Positions 23,956 through 33,857 of a stretch of DNA of 64,000 nucleotides are shown here, piece after piece. Under the pieces are notes generated by a model. That model made no database searches. It was not told the origin of the DNA and saw nothing but the letters and a program-made list of their open reading frames with translations. Position numbers and translations under genes: made by a program. The DNA comes from Pedobacter xixiisoli (GTDB lineage Bacteria; Bacteroidota; Bacteroidia; Sphingobacteriales; Sphingobacteriaceae), in the NCBI RefSeq assembly GCF_900215335.1, contig NZ_OCMT01000002.1, forward strand, positions 124,001 through 188,000. The letters run 5' to 3'. Each line of letters starts with the position of its first letter. Positions within the stretch are counted from its first letter, which is position 1.

Positions 23956-26153
23956 CCCCGTCTTTATCCGCTTGGGCAGTACAGGCAGTTGGCGAACTGC
24001 CCACACTTGAAGCCGTTGCAATCACTAAAAACATGGACTTTGATCTCGAAGCGAGATTAGGGAAACATGGTTTATGGATAGTGTACCACTGGCCCAACGG
24101 GATAAAGACCGCCTTTAGTACGTTCTTTTCTGCCGTAGGAGATTTGATACCAAGTCAGATCAAGCAAGAAAAAGATAAAATAACAATCATCTTATCTTCG
24201 TTAGAGGCAACTTATCATCTACTGATGATACCACCAACTACCAATGAACCTTTTTTACGATGGACCACCACGCTGACCTGCAAAGTTCCTTTGTTAGTTC
24301 CTTTTGCGCCAAAAGACATTTTAAATTTCACTTCATATTGGAAACCTTTAGCTACGGGAAAACTACATACGCAGCAGGTAGGTAATCGATCTGGGATATT
24401 ATTTTATAGTTTAACCAAGCCCGCTACAGGCAATGTGTTCTACTTTCAAAATTTAAGTTCGCTCAACGCCTACTTTGAAGATACTGAAACCACCGGCGGA
24501 GATTTGGTAGGTGGTAATTGGCCAGAAATTGGATTTTCATTGCCACCAACCGACACACAAGCTTTAACACCGAACAAACCTTATGTGATTTCGGACGCTA
24601 TCGTCTCATTTTCTACCGATACCCTTAAAACAGATCGTGAGGTTTGTGAGCATTATCTGACACAGCTGGCCAATATTTATCCGGCCATCAAGAGAGAAGA
24701 ACCTGTTTACCACAACTGGCTTGATATTTCAGACAAAGGCTTAACGGGTTTGGCTAACCATGCCGGTTGTTGGACTTTCGCCGATGGCAATCATTACCTC
24801 AATGCCTACGTGAGCGACTACGATACGCCACCAGAAATTATGGTGCAATTGGCCGTATTGTTGCCGCTGATAGAATATGCAGAATGGAGTGGCGAGAAGA
24901 GCAATGAAATGATCGAAAGGCTAAAGGCTGGTTTACCTGCTTTCTATAGAAAAGACATGGGAACTATGGTGAGGTGGTTGCCAAAGCTAGAGAAACAATT
25001 AGATCACTCGGAGGAACAGAAAAAGCCCAATGTCATGGACTCGTGGTACCTCTATCATCCTTTAATGAATTTGGCAAGGTTAACCCAAAAGGGCGACAAA
25101 GATGCCAAAGACTTATTGCTGAAATCGATTGATTATGCCATCAAAGTCGCTCGAGCTTTCGACTACCAATGGCCAGTGTTCTATCAGATGGAAACTTTAA
25201 AAATCATTAAAGCAGAAACTGCCGAAGGTGAAGGAGGCGAACTAGATGTGCCAGGTTCCTATGCAGATTTGATGATTAAAATGTGGGAGATCACTAAAGA
25301 AAGAAAATACCTTACCGAAGCGAAAAGAGCTGTGAAACAACTGGAAGGTTTAGGCTTTAAGACCTTTTACCAGGCTAACAATACCGCTTATGGAGCTTTG
25401 GCCCTACTTAAATTATTTAAAAACACAGGAGACAAAAAATACCTAAAAATGAGCTACGTAAGCTTAGCTGGCATTTTCAATAATATTCAGCTTTGGGAAA
25501 TGGATTATGGTCATGGTAAAAACTTCAGTACTTTCTTTTCTGTTTTCCCGCTAAAGGATGCACCATACACCGCCGCTTACGAAGAACAGGAAGTTTATGC
25601 CGCATTGAGCGAGTACATGATCGAAGCTCAAGGCCTAAACATTTTGCCTGCGGTGAGATTGCTTATTGCAGAATTCATTAAGTACATTCCTTCTCGTATC
25701 CAAGCGTATTACCCACCTCTTTTACCTAAAGAAATGCTAAGCGAAGAACCTAAAACTGGAGAAATAGATCCCAACCTGTGGGTGGCTATCGAAGACTTGC
25801 AAGATGGGAAGGAACCATCGGGACAGGTTGGACAAGAAGTCTATGGTGCGGGTGTGGCGTTTGGCATCGTACCTCGACAGTACTTTAAACTGAATTCGGA
25901 TCTCACCATTTTCATTGGTTATCCTGTTGAAAAGTACAAAAAGAAAGGATCGGCAGCCGAATTTAAAATAGGTGGCGATGCACGCTTAAGCTGTCGAGTA
26001 GTCATTGAAATCAGTAACGAGCACAACTACAATTGCACTGCAACTAACGCTAATGGCGAGCAGTTGAAAATTGTTAGCATTAATCGTAAGCGCCAGGAGT
26101 TTAGGGTAAATGGAAGTCAAAATTTCATCTTCAAATGGAGCAAAACCAAGTAA
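23952..26153 (+). CDS. Large uncharacterised protein, possible alpha/alpha-barrel
   Basis: 733 residues, no signal peptide. Residues 1-240 look beta-rich. Residues 270-600 contain a series of paired helices with aromatic motifs (WTFADGNHYLNAYVSD, DSWYLYHPLMNLARL, GSYADLMIKMWEITKE, NTAYGALALLKLFKNTGD), resembling the (alpha/alpha)6 toroids of glycosidases, lyases and epimerases. The last 80 residues are again beta-rich. The start overlaps the SDR stop by 4 bp, so the two are translationally coupled and may act on one substrate, perhaps a sugar or uronate. I do not recognise the family, and the enzyme class is a guess. Confidence 0.7.
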   Translation: MTPSLSAWAVQAVGELPTLEAVAITKNMDFDLEARLGKHGLWIVYHWPNGIKTAFSTFFSAVGDLIPSQIKQEKDKITIILSSLEATYHLLMIPPTTNEPFLRWTTTLTCKVPLLVPFAPKDILNFTSYWKPLATGKLHTQQVGNRSGILFYSLTKPATGNVFYFQNLSSLNAYFEDTETTGGDLVGGNWPEIGFSLPPTDTQALTPNKPYVISDAIVSFSTDTLKTDREVCEHYLTQLANIYPAIKREEPVYHNWLDISDKGLTGLANHAGCWTFADGNHYLNAYVSDYDTPPEIMVQLAVLLPLIEYAEWSGEKSNEMIERLKAGLPAFYRKDMGTMVRWLPKLEKQLDHSEEQKKPNVMDSWYLYHPLMNLARLTQKGDKDAKDLLLKSIDYAIKVARAFDYQWPVFYQMETLKIIKAETAEGEGGELDVPGSYADLMIKMWEITKERKYLTEAKRAVKQLEGLGFKTFYQANNTAYGALALLKLFKNTGDKKYLKMSYVSLAGIFNNIQLWEMDYGHGKNFSTFFSVFPLKDAPYTAAYEEQEVYAALSEYMIEAQGLNILPAVRLLIAEFIKYIPSRIQAYYPPLLPKEMLSEEPKTGEIDPNLWVAIEDLQDGKEPSGQVGQEVYGAGVAFGIVPRQYFKLNSDLTIFIGYPVEKYKKKGSAAEFKIGGDARLSCRVVIEISNEHNYNCTATNANGEQLKIVSINRKRQEFRVNGSQNFIFKWSKTK

Positions 26154-26291
26154 AATACCTAGGGTATTAGAAGTATAAAATTCGCAAGTGTGTACCTAAC
26201 TACGGGATTTGCGCAAGCCATAAACAATTAAGCTGCGGCATCGCTTTTTAGATAACAATTTAATCATTACCAAAAGACAAAATTTAACAAG

Positions 26292-26801
26292 ATGAAAAAG
26301 CAAAACACAGAAAATATGCCGAACGGGCATTTACATGAACTTTTTGTAGACGAGCTAAAAGATATTTTAGGTGCGGAGAAGCAATTATTAAAAGGCTTAA
26401 AAAAAATGGCTGATAGTGCTTCAAGCACTACACTAAAAGAAGCTTTTACTGCTCACCGTGCAGAAACGGAGGAACAAATTGAGCGTTTGAAACAAGTATT
26501 TTCAAGCTTGGGTATTGCTGCTAGGGCGAAGAAATGTAAAGCAATGGAAGGTCTTTTAGAGGAGGCCGAAGAAATCATCGAAGAATTTGAGGGCGATCCA
26601 GCTTTAGACGCTGCACTGATTTCGGCGGCACAAAAAGTAGAGCACTACGAAATTGCCAGCTACGGTTGTTTAGTAACCTATGCTTCTTTAATGGAACACA
26701 CTGAAGCACAAGAGTTGTTAGAAATGACCCTTGCACAGGAAAAAGAAACCGATGTAAAATTAACGGACATCGCGATGTCTGAAGCAAATGTATCTGCATA
26801 A
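26292..26801 (+). CDS. YciE/YciF-like ferritin-like protein (DUF892)
   Basis: 169 residues, full length. The signature LHELFVDELKDILGAEKQL begins at residue 13, followed by four helices with Glu/His metal-ligand candidates (AHRAETEEQIERL, QKVEHYEIASYGCL, AQEKETDVKLTDIA). The family adopts a ferritin-like diiron fold and is part of general-stress regulons (yciGFE). A decayed copy lies at 936-1033. It is monocistronic with its own strong terminator. An AATACCTAGGGTATT dyad lies 138 bp upstream. Confidence 0.92.
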   Translation: MKKQNTENMPNGHLHELFVDELKDILGAEKQLLKGLKKMADSASSTTLKEAFTAHRAETEEQIERLKQVFSSLGIAARAKKCKAMEGLLEEAEEIIEEFEGDPALDAALISAAQKVEHYEIASYGCLVTYASLMEHTEAQELLEMTLAQEKETDVKLTDIAMSEANVSA

Positions 26802-26810
26802 AGAAATCAA

Positions 26811-26843
26811 CGCAGCCTCAGCAATAAGGCTGCGTTTTTTTTT
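26811..26843 (+). terminator. Intrinsic terminator of the YciE-like gene
   Basis: CGCAGCC and GGCTGCG form a perfect 7-bp stem around CTCAATAA-type loop sequence, followed by nine T. It starts 10 bp after the stop codon. Confidence 0.9.
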
Positions 26844-26869
26844 AATCCAAGATTATCAAATACCTAACC

Positions 26870-28396
26870 ATGATGTTAAAAAGAGATAGCCGTACCCAAA
26901 GCCCTTGGCAACAAATTCCACAAGCTAATCCTACTTACTTAGATACTGCAAAAGCCGCTTACGATGTGGTGATTATTGGTGCAGGTATTAGTGGCATTAC
27001 CACTGCGCTATTATTTCAAAAAGCTGGTAAAAATTGCTTGGTTTTAGATGCCGGAAATTTAGGCTTTGGCACTACCGGCGGCACTACAGCACATATCAAT
27101 ACTTTTTTTGACAGCACCTATCCAGAAATAGAAAGCAAATTCAGTAAAGATGCCGCTAAATTAGTAGCCGATGCAGGTAAACTGGCTATCGAAATGATCA
27201 GTGATTTTACTCAAACCTATCAAATTGACTGTGACTTGGAAACCAAAGTAGGTTACCTCTACGCAGAAACGGAAAAAGAAGCCGAACAACTTAGTGAGAT
27301 TTTAGAATCTGCTAAGCGTGCTGGTGTCGAGGTAGATCGCAGTACCACGAATGGCCTACCCATTTCTTTCCTTCAATCTATTAAGTTCGAAGATCAGGCA
27401 CAATTTCATCCCTTGAAATATTTACAGGGACTAGCTAAAGCATTTATAACCTTAGGTGGAACAATCAAAGAAAATGTATTCATCAACGATGTAAAACAAG
27501 AAGAAAATCATTGCACCGCAATCTCAGACGACGAAATCTTTACCGCGTACGACATAGTATATGCTACACACATTCCGCCAGGTATCAACAAGTTTAGTTT
27601 TCGTTGTGCACCCTACCGTAGTTACGTATTGGGCATCCGTTTAAACGATGATGAACAATATCCAGAAAACCTAGCCTATGATATGCAGGAACCTTACCAC
27701 TACTTTAGAACACACGAAGTGGACGGCGAAAAAATATTAATTCTTGGCGGAGCAGATCATAAAACAGGGCATGATGATCCGCAACAGGCTTTTGAAGACT
27801 TGGAAAACTACGCTAGTCAGCGTTTTGTGATTAAGGATATCCCCTATCATTGGTCCTCTCAGTACTACGTACCCACAGATGGCTTGCCTTACATTGGAAG
27901 AATGAACAATGCGGATGATCATATTTTCGTAGCTACAGGTTACAATGGCAATGGCATGACTTGGGGCACTATTGCTGGGCATATCATTACCGATTTAATT
28001 CTCGCTAAAGAGAACAAATTTGCAGAGTTATTTGATCCTTGCAGAGTGAAGCCTATCGCTGGCTTTACCGAATTCGTGAAGGAAAATACAGATGTTGCTT
28101 ACCACTTTGTAGTGGATCGTTTTAAAGCAGGTGAGCTAGAGACATTCAAGGAACTAGCTAAAGAAGAGGGTAAAGTAGTAGATTATGAAGGCAATCAGCT
28201 TGCTATCTACAAAGACAAAACCGGCATTATTACAGCGCTAAGCCCGGTTTGTACGCATGCAGGCTGTACTGTCTCCTTTAATAGCGAAGAAAAAAGTTGG
28301 GATTGCCCTTGTCATGGCGGTCGTTTCGATTTAGAAGGCAAGGTGCTTTGTGGACCTCCGCAAGCCAACCTGAAACAGATAAGTATAGGTAAATAA
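26870..28396 (+). CDS. FAD-dependent oxidoreductase with C-terminal Rieske domain
   Basis: 508 residues. The N-terminal two thirds is a DAO-type flavin fold: dinucleotide motif VVIIGAGISGITTALLF (about residue 35), LGFGTTGGTTAHIN, and FVATGYNGNGMTWG near residue 360. The last 90 residues form a Rieske 2Fe-2S domain, with ligands in CTHAGC (Cys461, His463) and CPCHGG (Cys479, His482). This architecture is known in bacteria and is usually annotated as a putative glycine/amino-acid oxidase-like protein; the substrate is unknown. It is followed 13 bp later by a DUF6766 gene in the same direction. Confidence 0.9.
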   Translation: MMLKRDSRTQSPWQQIPQANPTYLDTAKAAYDVVIIGAGISGITTALLFQKAGKNCLVLDAGNLGFGTTGGTTAHINTFFDSTYPEIESKFSKDAAKLVADAGKLAIEMISDFTQTYQIDCDLETKVGYLYAETEKEAEQLSEILESAKRAGVEVDRSTTNGLPISFLQSIKFEDQAQFHPLKYLQGLAKAFITLGGTIKENVFINDVKQEENHCTAISDDEIFTAYDIVYATHIPPGINKFSFRCAPYRSYVLGIRLNDDEQYPENLAYDMQEPYHYFRTHEVDGEKILILGGADHKTGHDDPQQAFEDLENYASQRFVIKDIPYHWSSQYYVPTDGLPYIGRMNNADDHIFVATGYNGNGMTWGTIAGHIITDLILAKENKFAELFDPCRVKPIAGFTEFVKENTDVAYHFVVDRFKAGELETFKELAKEEGKVVDYEGNQLAIYKDKTGIITALSPVCTHAGCTVSFNSEEKSWDCPCHGGRFDLEGKVLCGPPQANLKQISIGK

Positions 28397-28409
28397 AATC
28401 TAATAACAG

Positions 28410-29078
28410 ATGTCAGTTCAATCGCATTCCTTCTGGCGCAGAAATAGTTTATCTCTAGTGTTTCTGTTCTTTTTTGTTATCGCAATTATGGCACAAGCTT
28501 TTACAGGATGGAAAGAATACAATCAGCAATTAGTAGAAGAAAACGCCAAAGAGATTAGCTTCAGTGCTTATTTAGGATCTGGACATTTTGTATCCGCTAC
28601 TTTTGAAAACTTCGAAAGCGAGTTTTTACAAATGACTTTGTATGTGCTGCTGACGATCAGTCTAAGGCAAATCGGTTCTGCCGAATCGAAATCTCTAGAT
28701 CAAAAAGAAGAAGTAGATCGAGAACCCAAAGCTAGTCCAGACGCACCGTGGCCAGTTAAAAAAGGTGGCTGGATATTGAAACTTTACAGCAATTCGCTGT
28801 CCATTGCCTTCGCTATTTTATTTTTAGCCAGTTGGATTATCCACCTTTTTGGTAGTTGGCGAGATCAAAATGCAGAAAACCTAGTCAAACATCAACCTTT
28901 GGTAAGCTTAGGCACCTTTCTTACCGAACCACGTTTTTGGTTCGAAACATTCCAAAACTGGCAAAGTGAATTCCTTTCCGTGTTGGGAATTGTATTTCTT
29001 TCTATCTATCTACGACAAAAAGGTTCTCCAGAATCTAAACCAGTAGATGCGCCACATCTGGAGACTGGCAAAGGTTAA
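28410..29078 (+). CDS. DUF6766-type membrane protein
   Basis: 222 residues built as two similar halves. Each has a hydrophobic helix ending in a GW/GSW motif (residues 13-34 and about 126-148), a polar loop, then the FENFESEFLQM or FQNWQSEFLSV segment and a second hydrophobic helix ending in LRQIGSAESK or LRQKGSPESK. Internal duplication is evident from these pairs. It is typical of small four-span proteins of stress clusters in rhizobia and Bacteroidota. It is probably cotranscribed with the FAD-Rieske gene. The function is unknown. Confidence 0.8.
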   Translation: MSVQSHSFWRRNSLSLVFLFFFVIAIMAQAFTGWKEYNQQLVEENAKEISFSAYLGSGHFVSATFENFESEFLQMTLYVLLTISLRQIGSAESKSLDQKEEVDREPKASPDAPWPVKKGGWILKLYSNSLSIAFAILFLASWIIHLFGSWRDQNAENLVKHQPLVSLGTFLTEPRFWFETFQNWQSEFLSVLGIVFLSIYLRQKGSPESKPVDAPHLETGKG

Positions 29079-29106
29079 TTTAAGTGAGCCATAGCATCAT
29101 CCCTCG

Positions 29107-31428
29107 CTACATTATGGTAATTCCTTCTTCCTTAAAACGTTTCAATAAAGACATCATCAATTCGCTCTTAAAGGCTGGCTCCACATAAATACTTTCTACC
29201 CAAGTCAGCACTTTAATTTCTATGGCATTAGCGAGTATAGCATTTACCAAAATTTCGGTTTGCAATCGTTCCATAACGTGATTCGCTTTTCCTATTTGAT
29301 CTTTGATGATTTTATTCAGCAAATCTAGATCTGTCTCAGCATTAACTTTAAAAATCAATTCGGTTTTTACGTAATCGTGGTTCAATGTCCAATTCACCAA
29401 TCTCCCGGACAGTAAATCGCCGTTAGGAATAATAACCTCAGAACCCTGCTGTGTCAGTAGCTTACTCGAACGTATGCCAATGTCTTTCACCCTGCCTTTC
29501 TTATCTGCCAGCTCCACAAAATCGCCAATACGAAACGGGCGTTCAAAAATTAAAATGATACCAGATACGAAGTTGTTAACGATGTTCTGCATTCCCAAAC
29601 CAATACCCACTCCAAGTGCGCCCAACACTACCGTAACCCGATCCATCGGTAAACCTGAAGCAGTAATTGCTAATAAGAAGGCTAACACAATGATGATCAA
29701 CCGAATTAAAGCCACTTTAGAACTTTTCTGCTCCACTTGTCCCTCGTAGCTTAAATTGCCTTCGCCAAATATCACGGGCACATTCTTTTGGAGTTTATTA
29801 GCTAAATAAATAATCAGTAGAAAGAACAGAATGTTGCCAAGCGTAAAATGAATACTGCCGAACGTACGTTGCTTTGTCAACATTGTCTCAAAGAATACCA
29901 AGGTACCAGAAGTTAGGTTCATGTTAATTAGAAACACGATAACCCAAATCACAGCAGCTAACCACCACAACACTTTCTTACTAGATGCTCGTGTGTGATT
30001 GTGTTCTACTCTCGAAAAGAAACCTTTGCTACACGAACTAATTCTTATTTGCAGTTCTAGTGCATCCAAAATCAGCTGTACGAATACCGCAAGCCCGACC
30101 AACTGTACCAATCCCACCACTCCAGTAAGTGCAAAGGATTTTGCTAGGCTTAACCTACCAAATACATTTAGCAGCAGCGCCAAAGCGTTGAAGCTAATGA
30201 ATATCAACAAAACCAATTTGGTATATTTTTTCGGAAATTGCTGTAATCTTATTTTTGGCAGCAACCTTATACCCATGTAAATGAAGTAAATATTTAGCCC
30301 AAGTAGCGCAAGCCTTAAAATTAAACCATCGGCACTTATGCTGCTAATGACAACCAATAATGCATAGGCAATTACCAATTTTAGCCAAGAAAATAGTTGT
30401 TTACTCGGTAAAACTTTGCGCAGATGTATGGTAATCGCTAATAGTAAGAATAACTGAAGTAATTCGATGTATAAGGATGGTGCACCAGTTTCAAACAATG
30501 GGATGATATTTAGCGCTACAATCACCATAGCCAGTACCGGAAACGGTTTAAGATAACTGAAAGTTAACACGCCAATTTTTCTCCTTACCGCAGCTCGTTG
30601 CGACAGTTTGAAGTTTCTATGCACCCAAATAAAAAATGCAACGGAAAATAATATGGACAGCAGTCGTTTATCCCAAGTGGAGTCGATAAAGTAGGTTAAG
30701 ATTTGTTTTTGCCCTAGGTAAGAAGAGCTAAGGTTGGCCCAAAACCCACCATCCGTTTTTGATAGCCAAGAGGTATCCCAAATGTAAGGCACTTCTCTGC
30801 CTAGCGCAACTTTGCCAGATAGTTGAAGTCGCTCTGTAACTTGGGCTTTTAGATCATTTACGACGATATCCAGTGCAGATACATCAGCCAACAAACGTCC
30901 AACTTCATCAAGGTTTTTACCCGTAGCTTCTCCAGTTTGCTGTAACCTCAATTTAATTTCGCTCAGCTGTTGTTGGTATAAAAGTTTTTCGGCATCGCCA
31001 GTATTAGCTACACGCAGTACTGTATCGTTACTTAAAGCTACGATCTGCCCCGACATCCGTTGTAACTCATTGCTATTTTTGATTAAGTTATTCCTTAACC
31101 GACTCAATCGATCTGTAGCATCCTTTAAAATCAACTCGTAGCTCTGAAGATTTTTCTGGTCTATTTCTTTGCCTTTTCTTTTAAAATCTTGTTGTAGCGG
31201 GCTGATGGTTTGTTTTACTTCATTGATACTGTTCCTGTATAATTCAAGCTGATACCCTTTTTTATTGGCTGCATTTACTTCTGTAATTACAGATTGTGCT
31301 TTCTGGATCCGAAAAAGTAAAGTGTCTGGAATGGTCTTGCTAGAATCTATCGTTTGTGCGTTTGAGGTAAAGCCTGCTAGCAACAAAAAGAAAAACAATG
31401 GAAAGTATTTGCTGAAGTATCTATGCAT
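29107..31428 (-). CDS. MscS-family mechanosensitive channel with large periplasmic N-terminus
   Basis: 773 residues from ATG 31428 (MHRYFSKYFPLFFFLLLAGF), which provides a signal peptide cleaved near SNAQT. Residues 25-230 are coiled-coil-rich and periplasmic, about ten transmembrane helices follow, and then the pore helix and beta domain: GALGVGIGLGMQNIVNNFVS, then IFERPFRIGDFVELADKKGR. This is the MscK/YbiO-like large type of channel that opens on hypo-osmotic shock. It fits the osmotic theme of the neighbourhood. The C-terminus ends soon after the beta domain and is shorter than in classical MscS. Confidence 0.92.
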   Translation of the reverse strand: MHRYFSKYFPLFFFLLLAGFTSNAQTIDSSKTIPDTLLFRIQKAQSVITEVNAANKKGYQLELYRNSINEVKQTISPLQQDFKRKGKEIDQKNLQSYELILKDATDRLSRLRNNLIKNSNELQRMSGQIVALSNDTVLRVANTGDAEKLLYQQQLSEIKLRLQQTGEATGKNLDEVGRLLADVSALDIVVNDLKAQVTERLQLSGKVALGREVPYIWDTSWLSKTDGGFWANLSSSYLGQKQILTYFIDSTWDKRLLSILFSVAFFIWVHRNFKLSQRAAVRRKIGVLTFSYLKPFPVLAMVIVALNIIPLFETGAPSLYIELLQLFLLLAITIHLRKVLPSKQLFSWLKLVIAYALLVVISSISADGLILRLALLGLNIYFIYMGIRLLPKIRLQQFPKKYTKLVLLIFISFNALALLLNVFGRLSLAKSFALTGVVGLVQLVGLAVFVQLILDALELQIRISSCSKGFFSRVEHNHTRASSKKVLWWLAAVIWVIVFLINMNLTSGTLVFFETMLTKQRTFGSIHFTLGNILFFLLIIYLANKLQKNVPVIFGEGNLSYEGQVEQKSSKVALIRLIIIVLAFLLAITASGLPMDRVTVVLGALGVGIGLGMQNIVNNFVSGIILIFERPFRIGDFVELADKKGRVKDIGIRSSKLLTQQGSEVIIPNGDLLSGRLVNWTLNHDYVKTELIFKVNAETDLDLLNKIIKDQIGKANHVMERLQTEILVNAILANAIEIKVLTWVESIYVEPAFKSELMMSLLKRFKEEGITIM

Positions 31429-31565
31429 GAAATTGAATTTTATCGCTTTAAAAGTCAAAAACCACTCCTAAAAGAAGTGGCTCTAGACCCATTATATTTA
31501 ACCTATTTAAACTAATTATTGTTTGGCGAAATCGTAATCAGCGACCTTGTATGCCGGCCGCTCAA

Positions 31566-31748
31566 CTAAAGTAGTCCATAAAGACCATCCCGAGGATAGA
31601 GAAAGAACGGCTTTGTGTTTTCATCAATAAGTTTTGGCCTTTTAACTTTAGGTGCTACATTGATTTCCTTGTTAACCAGTTGATTTTGATCAGCAGGCTT
31701 GTCTTGTTGCAGTTGGGAAATTTCCCGTTGAATTGGTTCCTTTATCAT
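31566..31748 (-). CDS. Small hydrophilic protein
   Basis: 60 residues, Gln/Asn/Lys-rich (MIKEPIQREISQLQQDKPAD), ending in a short hydrophobic stretch FFLYPRDGLYGLL. There is no signal peptide or known motif. It lies in the same orientation between the SPW and MscS genes. Small proteins of this sort recur in this cluster; I recognise no family. Confidence 0.45.
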   Translation of the reverse strand: MIKEPIQREISQLQQDKPADQNQLVNKEINVAPKVKRPKLIDENTKPFFLYPRDGLYGLL

Positions 31749-31810
31749 TTCTGTATTTTTGAGCTATTTAATTTTTATTTACATATCACTCTAAGGAGTT
31801 ATGAATTCAT

Positions 31811-32185
31811 TTAAATGTTTTCCACGGCAGAGGCTTCATTAGTTGATTTACGTACCGTCATTAATCCAGCAAGGATGGCTATGACGCCGAACAATAGATG
31901 CGGCCACTTTACTTTCTCGTGGAATGCAAACAGCCAGGGCGAAGCAATGAGGAAAATACCCAGCAGTACATCTAAAGTGAGGTGCATAGACATTGGGATC
32001 ATTCGAAATACACCACCCTCATAACGGGTCATTACAGAAACGAAAAATATCATTGATCCTGCTCCAACAGCTACCGCCATTGCAGCCTCAGAGTCGCTAA
32101 ATTTAAATGCCCAGGGCGCAGCTAATAACACAGCACAAGCCATATAATCTAGCCAAGCGTGAAAAGTTCTACTTATTAATTTCAT
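31811..32185 (-). CDS. SPW-repeat membrane protein
   Basis: 124 residues with four membrane helices (about 12-30, 35-52, 68-88, 93-111). Two SPW-like repeats are visible: LAAPWAFKFSD and IASPWLFAFHE. The family is known only as a membrane protein associated with stress-gene clusters. It lies in a reverse-strand series with the 32219 gene and the zinc alcohol dehydrogenase. Confidence 0.82.
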   Translation of the reverse strand: MKLISRTFHAWLDYMACAVLLAAPWAFKFSDSEAAMAVAVGAGSMIFFVSVMTRYEGGVFRMIPMSMHLTLDVLLGIFLIASPWLFAFHEKVKWPHLLFGVIAILAGLMTVRKSTNEASAVENI

Positions 32186-32218
32186 ATTATCTGTTATTTG
32201 CGACTTTTAGTATCTGCC

Positions 32219-32701
32219 TCATTTCTTTTTCTTCAACATCAAAAAAATCATGTAACCTACCGCTGCCGCCGTAGCTATTTTTACAGCAAAACCTTTTGGA
32301 TTATGTTTCACTTCCATCTTCCATCCTCTCTCAGCAATGATATTGGGAAAATAACCTTTGCGTAAATCATCGACCACACCTTCAAACATATTTATCCTAT
32401 CGGCAAATATTAAAGGCAACCAATGGCGATAACGATCTTCGCTGTGCTTAAATGCATACCTACGGATCATCCCGCTTAACCCCGAAGGTGGAACTGAATT
32501 TCCAAACACAGCGCTTATTTTAGGTCGCTCGTTCGACATCAGGATTTCTACATCTTTTGGTTGCGGTGCAGAGCGTTTATAATCCGATCGGTGATGATCG
32601 TCTCCCGTGTAATTTTTCATGGGATAATTTGGTTCGTTTTCCGGATCGGCATCCATGCCCCAACCCGGAATATTTTTATAGTCTTGATGTTGCTTTTTCA
32701 T
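32219..32701 (-). CDS. Hypothetical protein with C-terminal membrane anchor
   Basis: 160 residues. The first 60 are hydrophilic and Pro/Asp/Asn-rich (GWGMDADPENEPNYPM). The middle contains SGLSGMIRRYAFKHSEDRYRHW and the helical INMFEGVVDDLRKGYFPN. The end is a single membrane helix, AAAVGYMIFLMLKKKK. The predicted orientation is cytoplasmic with a C-terminal tail anchor. It is separated from the alcohol dehydrogenase start-side gene by only 4 bp at 32701-32706, so they form one operon. The sequence family is conserved-looking but unnamed. Confidence 0.7.
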   Translation of the reverse strand: MKKQHQDYKNIPGWGMDADPENEPNYPMKNYTGDDHHRSDYKRSAPQPKDVEILMSNERPKISAVFGNSVPPSGLSGMIRRYAFKHSEDRYRHWLPLIFADRINMFEGVVDDLRKGYFPNIIAERGWKMEVKHNPKGFAVKIATAAAVGYMIFLMLKKKK

Positions 32702-32705
32702 TATC

Positions 32706-33857
32706 TTAGGATTTGGCCGATGGGATCAGCACGGTTTTAATACAGTTATCTAATTTTGACGAAAACAAACGATATGCATCTGCCACTTCTTCCAACGGCA
32801 CTCTGTGGGTAATTAAACCTTTAGGATTTAACCTTCCCTCCTGTACATGGGCAATCAGTTTAGGCAGCAACCGTTTTACAGAAGCTTGATTTGCTCGAAT
32901 AGTTAGACCTTTGTTCAGCACGTTCCCAATAGGGATCAAATTAAATGGTGGTCCGTAAACTCCAACTATAGAGACAATACCGCCTTTCTTAACGGAGTTG
33001 ATGGCCCATTGTAGCGCAGTAGCTGTACCGGCTTGCATCAGTGTTACTTTACCGCTAAAAGTCTGTAAAGAATTTCCCTCGGCCTCGCAGCCTACGCAGT
33101 CGATACATACATCGGCACCGTACCAGTCAGTTGTCTTTTTTAAGAACACCACTGGATCTTCCATATCCTTGAAATTGTAAGCTTCGCAGTAAGCATAATT
33201 TTTGGCGAACTCCAAGCGATAATCCACGTGATCGATGATGATTACTCGTGAAGGACCAAAGAACCAAGCACACCTGGCGGCCATAATTCCAATTGGGCCA
33301 GCTCCAAAAATTACTACCGTATCTCCTTCTTTAATACCACCCATTTCTGCTGCTTGGTAGCCAGTAGGCACCACATCCGTAAGTAAAACGGCATCATCTG
33401 GATCCATATCTGGCGGAATAACCGTTGGACCTACATCTGCATAAGGCACTCGCACGTATTCTGCCTGTCCGCCATCGTAGCCACCAGCAGTATGCGAATA
33501 GCCAAATATTCCTCCAACCGCAGTAGCCATAGGGTTAGATTCATGGCAATTACCAAACAAGCCTTGTTTACAGAAATTACATTTGCCACAGGCGATGTTA
33601 AATGGCACTAAAACCTGATCGCCAACTTTCAATTTTTGAACCAATGGTCCAATTTCTTCCACCACACCTACAAACTCATGTCCGAAGGTAGACCCCACTC
33701 TAGTATCGGGTACCATACCATGGTACAAGTGAAGATCAGATCCACAGATACAACTACGAGTTACTCTGATAATGGCATCTTCTGGATGAAGTATTTGAGG
33801 CATTGGTTTTTCAACAGTGCGAACCCTGTAAGGTCCGCGATATTCCATTGCTAGCAT
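32706..33857 (-). CDS. Zinc-dependent alcohol dehydrogenase
   Basis: 383 residues, MDR superfamily. Catalytic-zinc ligands are in RSCICGSDLHLYHG (Cys) and TFGHEFVGVVEE (His, Glu). The structural-zinc cluster CGKCNFCKQGLFGNC is complete. The NAD-binding motif VVIFGAGPIGIMAAR is near residue 185. The long loop in the second half (DVCIDCVGCEAEGN) is typical of the glutathione-independent formaldehyde dehydrogenase-like branch often found in stress clusters. It probably oxidises an aldehyde or alcohol; formaldehyde is a guess. It is the first gene of the reverse operon with 32219 and SPW. Confidence 0.88.
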   Translation of the reverse strand: MLAMEYRGPYRVRTVEKPMPQILHPEDAIIRVTRSCICGSDLHLYHGMVPDTRVGSTFGHEFVGVVEEIGPLVQKLKVGDQVLVPFNIACGKCNFCKQGLFGNCHESNPMATAVGGIFGYSHTAGGYDGGQAEYVRVPYADVGPTVIPPDMDPDDAVLLTDVVPTGYQAAEMGGIKEGDTVVIFGAGPIGIMAARCAWFFGPSRVIIIDHVDYRLEFAKNYAYCEAYNFKDMEDPVVFLKKTTDWYGADVCIDCVGCEAEGNSLQTFSGKVTLMQAGTATALQWAINSVKKGGIVSIVGVYGPPFNLIPIGNVLNKGLTIRANQASVKRLLPKLIAHVQEGRLNPKGLITHRVPLEEVADAYRLFSSKLDNCIKTVLIPSAKS

